Shown here: piece by piece, positions 59,155 through 64,000 of the stretch
Layout of the letters: each line of letters begins with the position of its first letter
Position numbering within the stretch: the first letter of the stretch is position 1
Source of the DNA: Pseudomonadota bacterium
GTDB lineage: Bacteria > Pseudomonadota > Alphaproteobacteria > Acetobacterales > Acetobacteraceae
Reading direction: 5' to 3'
Length of the DNA: 64,000 bases
NCBI GenBank assembly: GCA_021849425.1
Contig: JAJZSY010000008.1
Location: 33,502-97,501 of the forward strand
Position numbers and translations under genes: made by a program
Notes under the pieces: model-generated
Seen by the model: only the letters and a program-made list of their open reading frames with translations
Database searches by the model: none
Told to the model about the DNA's origin: nothing

Positions 59155-60498
59155 ATGCCCAAAACCACAGACGAAATCATCGACCTGCTGGGCGGCGCCG
59201 ATGCGGCGGCCCGGCTGACCCAGGTTTCGACCGAGGCCGTGCGGAAGTGGCGCAGCGCCGGGGCGATTCCCGCACGGCACTGGCCGGCGGTGATCGCCGC
59301 CACCGGCCTGTCCCTGGCCGATCTTTCAGGAGACGTTTCAATGGAATCCGAAACCACGAAACCGGACGGCGCAACCGCGGCTCTGGTATTGGGCGACGGG
59401 CGCGTGTTCTGGGGAAGCGGCTTCGGCGCGCATTCCGCCGGCGTGCCCGCGGAACTCTGCTTCTCCACCGGCATGACCGGCTATCAGGAAACCCTGACCG
59501 ACCCCTCCTTTGCCGGGCAGATCATCACCTTCACCTTTCCTCATATCGGCAATGTCGGCGCCAATCCCGAGGATATCGAGGCGAGCGCAAGCTTCGCCCG
59601 CGGCCTCGTGATCAACCGCGACATCACCCAGCCCTCCAACTGGCGCGCCGCCGAAGGGCTGGCCGCCTGGTGCCGCCGCATGGGCCTGCCCGGAATCGCC
59701 GGGGTCGACACCCGCGCCATCACCCGCACCATTCGTGACGATGGCCCGCCCAACGCGCTGATCGCCTATCCCGAGGACGGCCGCTTCGATATTCCCGCCC
59801 TGATCGATCGGGCCCGCGCCTGGCCCGGACTGGAGGGCATGGACCTCGCGCGCGAGGTTTCCTGCACCCAGAGCTACGAATGGACCGAAACGCTGTGGGA
59901 TCTCGCGCACGGGTTCGGCCGGCAGGACACGCCGAAATTCACCGTTGTCGCCGTGGATTACGGCGCGAAACGAAACATCCTCCGCAATCTCGCAAGCGCC
60001 GGCTGCCGGGTCATCGTCGTCCCCGCCACCGCCTCGGCCGAGGATATTCTCCGCCATCAGCCGGATGGCGTGTTCCTCTCCAACGGCCCCGGCGATCCGG
60101 CGGCAACGGCTGAATACGCCGTGCCGGCGATCCGCGGCGTGCTCGACGCCGGCAAGCCGTTGTTCGGCATCTGCCTCGGCCACCAGCTTCTCGCCCACAC
60201 GCTCGGCGCGACAACCTACAAGCTCGCCCGGGGCCATCGCGGCGCCAACCAGCCGGTGCAGGAACTCGCCACCGGCAAGGTCGAGATCACCAGCCAGAAC
60301 CACGGTTTCGCGGTCGATGAAGCGAGCCTCCCCGAGGGCGTGACGGTGACGCACCGCTCCCTGTTCGACGGATCGAACGAGGGCATCGCCTGCCCGGCGA
60401 AGAACTGCTTCTCCGTGCAATACCACCCCGAGGCCAGCCCTGGCCCATCGGATGCCAATCACCTGTTCCGGCGCTTTGTCGCGATGATGGAGGGCTGA
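59155..60498 (+). CDS. carA: Carbamoyl-phosphate synthase small subunit with N-terminal helix-turn-helix-like domain
   Basis: 447 residues from ATG 59155 (GAGG five bases upstream). Residues 1-62 form an extra domain resembling a small helix-turn-helix: [42 protein letters not shown], as I recall, models such a segment as the carph-isopro domain. Residue 63 onwards is ordinary Car[46 protein letters not shown], and a glutamine amidotransferase domain with [14 protein letters not shown] (nucleophile Cys) and [10 protein letters not shown] (His and Glu). An ATG at 59341 (residue 63) has AGGAGA at good spacing, so a second, standard CarA may also be made. CarA supplies ammonia to CarB for arginine and pyrimidine synthesis. 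Confidence 0.93.
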   Translation: MPKTTDEIIDLLGGADAAARLTQVSTEAVRKWRSAGAIPARHWPAVIAATGLSLADLSGDVSMESETTKPDGATAALVLGDGRVFWGSGFGAHSAGVPAELCFSTGMTGYQETLTDPSFAGQIITFTFPHIGNVGANPEDIEASASFARGLVINRDITQPSNWRAAEGLAAWCRRMGLPGIAGVDTRAITRTIRDDGPPNALIAYPEDGRFDIPALIDRARAWPGLEGMDLAREVSCTQSYEWTETLWDLAHGFGRQDTPKFTVVAVDYGAKRNILRNLASAGCRVIVVPATASAEDILRHQPDGVFLSNGPGDPAATAEYAVPAIRGVLDAGKPLFGICLGHQLLAHTLGATTYKLARGHRGANQPVQELATGKVEITSQNHGFAVDEASLPEGVTVTHRSLFDGSNEGIACPAKNCFSVQYHPEASPGPSDANHLFRRFVAMMEG

Positions 60499-60500
60499 CC

Positions 60501-63746
<3,246 letters not shown>

Positions 63747-63755
63747 CCGTGGTGC

Positions 63756-63781
63756 CGGGCTGTCCTGGCCCGCGCATTTTT
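63756..63781 (+). terminator. Candidate intrinsic terminator between carB and greA
   Basis: A short stem CGGGC (63756-63760) / GCCCG (63768-63772) with a 7-base loop is followed by CGCA and five Ts (63777-63781), 10 bases after the carB stop. The stem is short, so termination may be partial, letting some transcript run into greA. Confidence 0.45.
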
Positions 63782-63827
63782 CGCTCATCCCCCTGTCGGA
63801 TGGCTTAACCTGACTGAAGGAACTGCC

Positions 63828-64000
63828 GTGCAAAAATTCCCGATGACCGGGCCCGGACTGCAGAATCTCGAAACCGAGCTGCGCCACCTCAAGTCCGAGG
63901 AGCGGCCGGCGATCATTCGGGCGATTGCCGAGGCCCGCAGCCACGGCGACCTGTCGGAAAACGCGGAATACCATTCCGCGCGCGAGCGCCAGTCCTTCAT
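63828..64000 (+). CDS. greA: Transcription elongation factor GreA, N-terminal part (3' end outside window)
   Basis: From a GTG at 63828 (GAAGGA eight bases upstream) the frame is open to the right edge and reads 57 complete codons. It begins [18 protein letters not shown], continues [20 protein letters not shown] and [19 protein letters not shown], the coiled-coil N-terminal domain of GreA with the acidic tip residues (D and E of GDLSENAEY) that enter the polymerase secondary channel and stimulate transcript cleavage. carA-carB-greA is a frequent alphaproteobacterial order. Confidence 0.95.
   Translation, partial: MQKFPMTGPGLQNLETELRHLKSEERPAIIRAIAEARSHGDLSENAEYHSARERQSF

Overview
The window is a 64 kb, gene-dense, GC-rich stretch of an alphaproteobacterial chromosome. 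Gene order (scpAB-tatBC next to nagZ and argS; tig-clpP-clpX-lon-hupB followed by a complete nuoA-N operon and birA-coaX-rnj; glnD-mutS; carA-carB-greA) and protein character suggest an aerobic heterotroph of the Rhodospirillales/Acetobacteraceae type; an Acidiphilium-like acidophile is possible but is inference. I see no insertion sequence, prophage, CRISPR array or rRNA. Almost everything is core metabolism.

Layout. 1-2571 (+): end of thiC, then thiO-thiS-thiG (thiamine pyrimidine and thiazole synthesis). 2751-4938: a sulfide/persulfide response module: a BigR/SqrR-type repressor (+) convergent with an operon for a persulfide dioxygenase and two YeeE/YedE membrane proteins (-). A perfect inverted repeat of the form ATTC-N8-GAAT covers the dioxygenase promoter. 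4972-14374 (-): dgt, argS, SPOR protein, nagZ, M50 protease, scpA, scpB, tatB, tatC, serS, largely overlapping or closely spaced. 14454-15579 (+): erpA (possibly leaderless) and xth. 15899-20371: an isolated GNAT/FemAB-like gene behind a very AT-rich leader, then a divergent FAD dehydrogenase / Uup ABC-F pair. 20331-28847 (-): psiE, alpha/beta hydrolase, lolD, lolC, proS, an acyltransferase preceded by an intrinsic terminator inside its own leader, RNase J, coaX. 28871-43890 (-): birA and the 14-gene complex I operon. 44056-51146 (-): tRNA-Asp, tRNA-Val, hupB, lon, clpX, clpP, tig (protein quality control). 51214-53376 (-): tRNA-Leu and a GDSL autotransporter esterase. 53552-59018 (-): glnD and mutS. 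59155-64000 (+): carA, carB and the start of greA.

The most notable observations are: (1) carA is fused in frame to a 62-residue helix-turn-helix-like domain, with a strong internal ribosome-binding site that could also give ordinary CarA, and a near-perfect 27-bp palindrome lies 57 bp upstream of the fusion, suggesting an enzyme that may regulate its own gene; (2) the sulfide module has an operator placed exactly on the -10 region; (3) an attenuator-like terminator lies between an AT-rich promoter region and an acyltransferase start codon; (4) erpA has a consensus TATAAT seven bases before its ATG; (5) an 18-codon ORF with a strong ribosome-binding site is wedged between nuoF and nuoG. All family assignments come from reading motifs in the translated sequence; no database search was possible.
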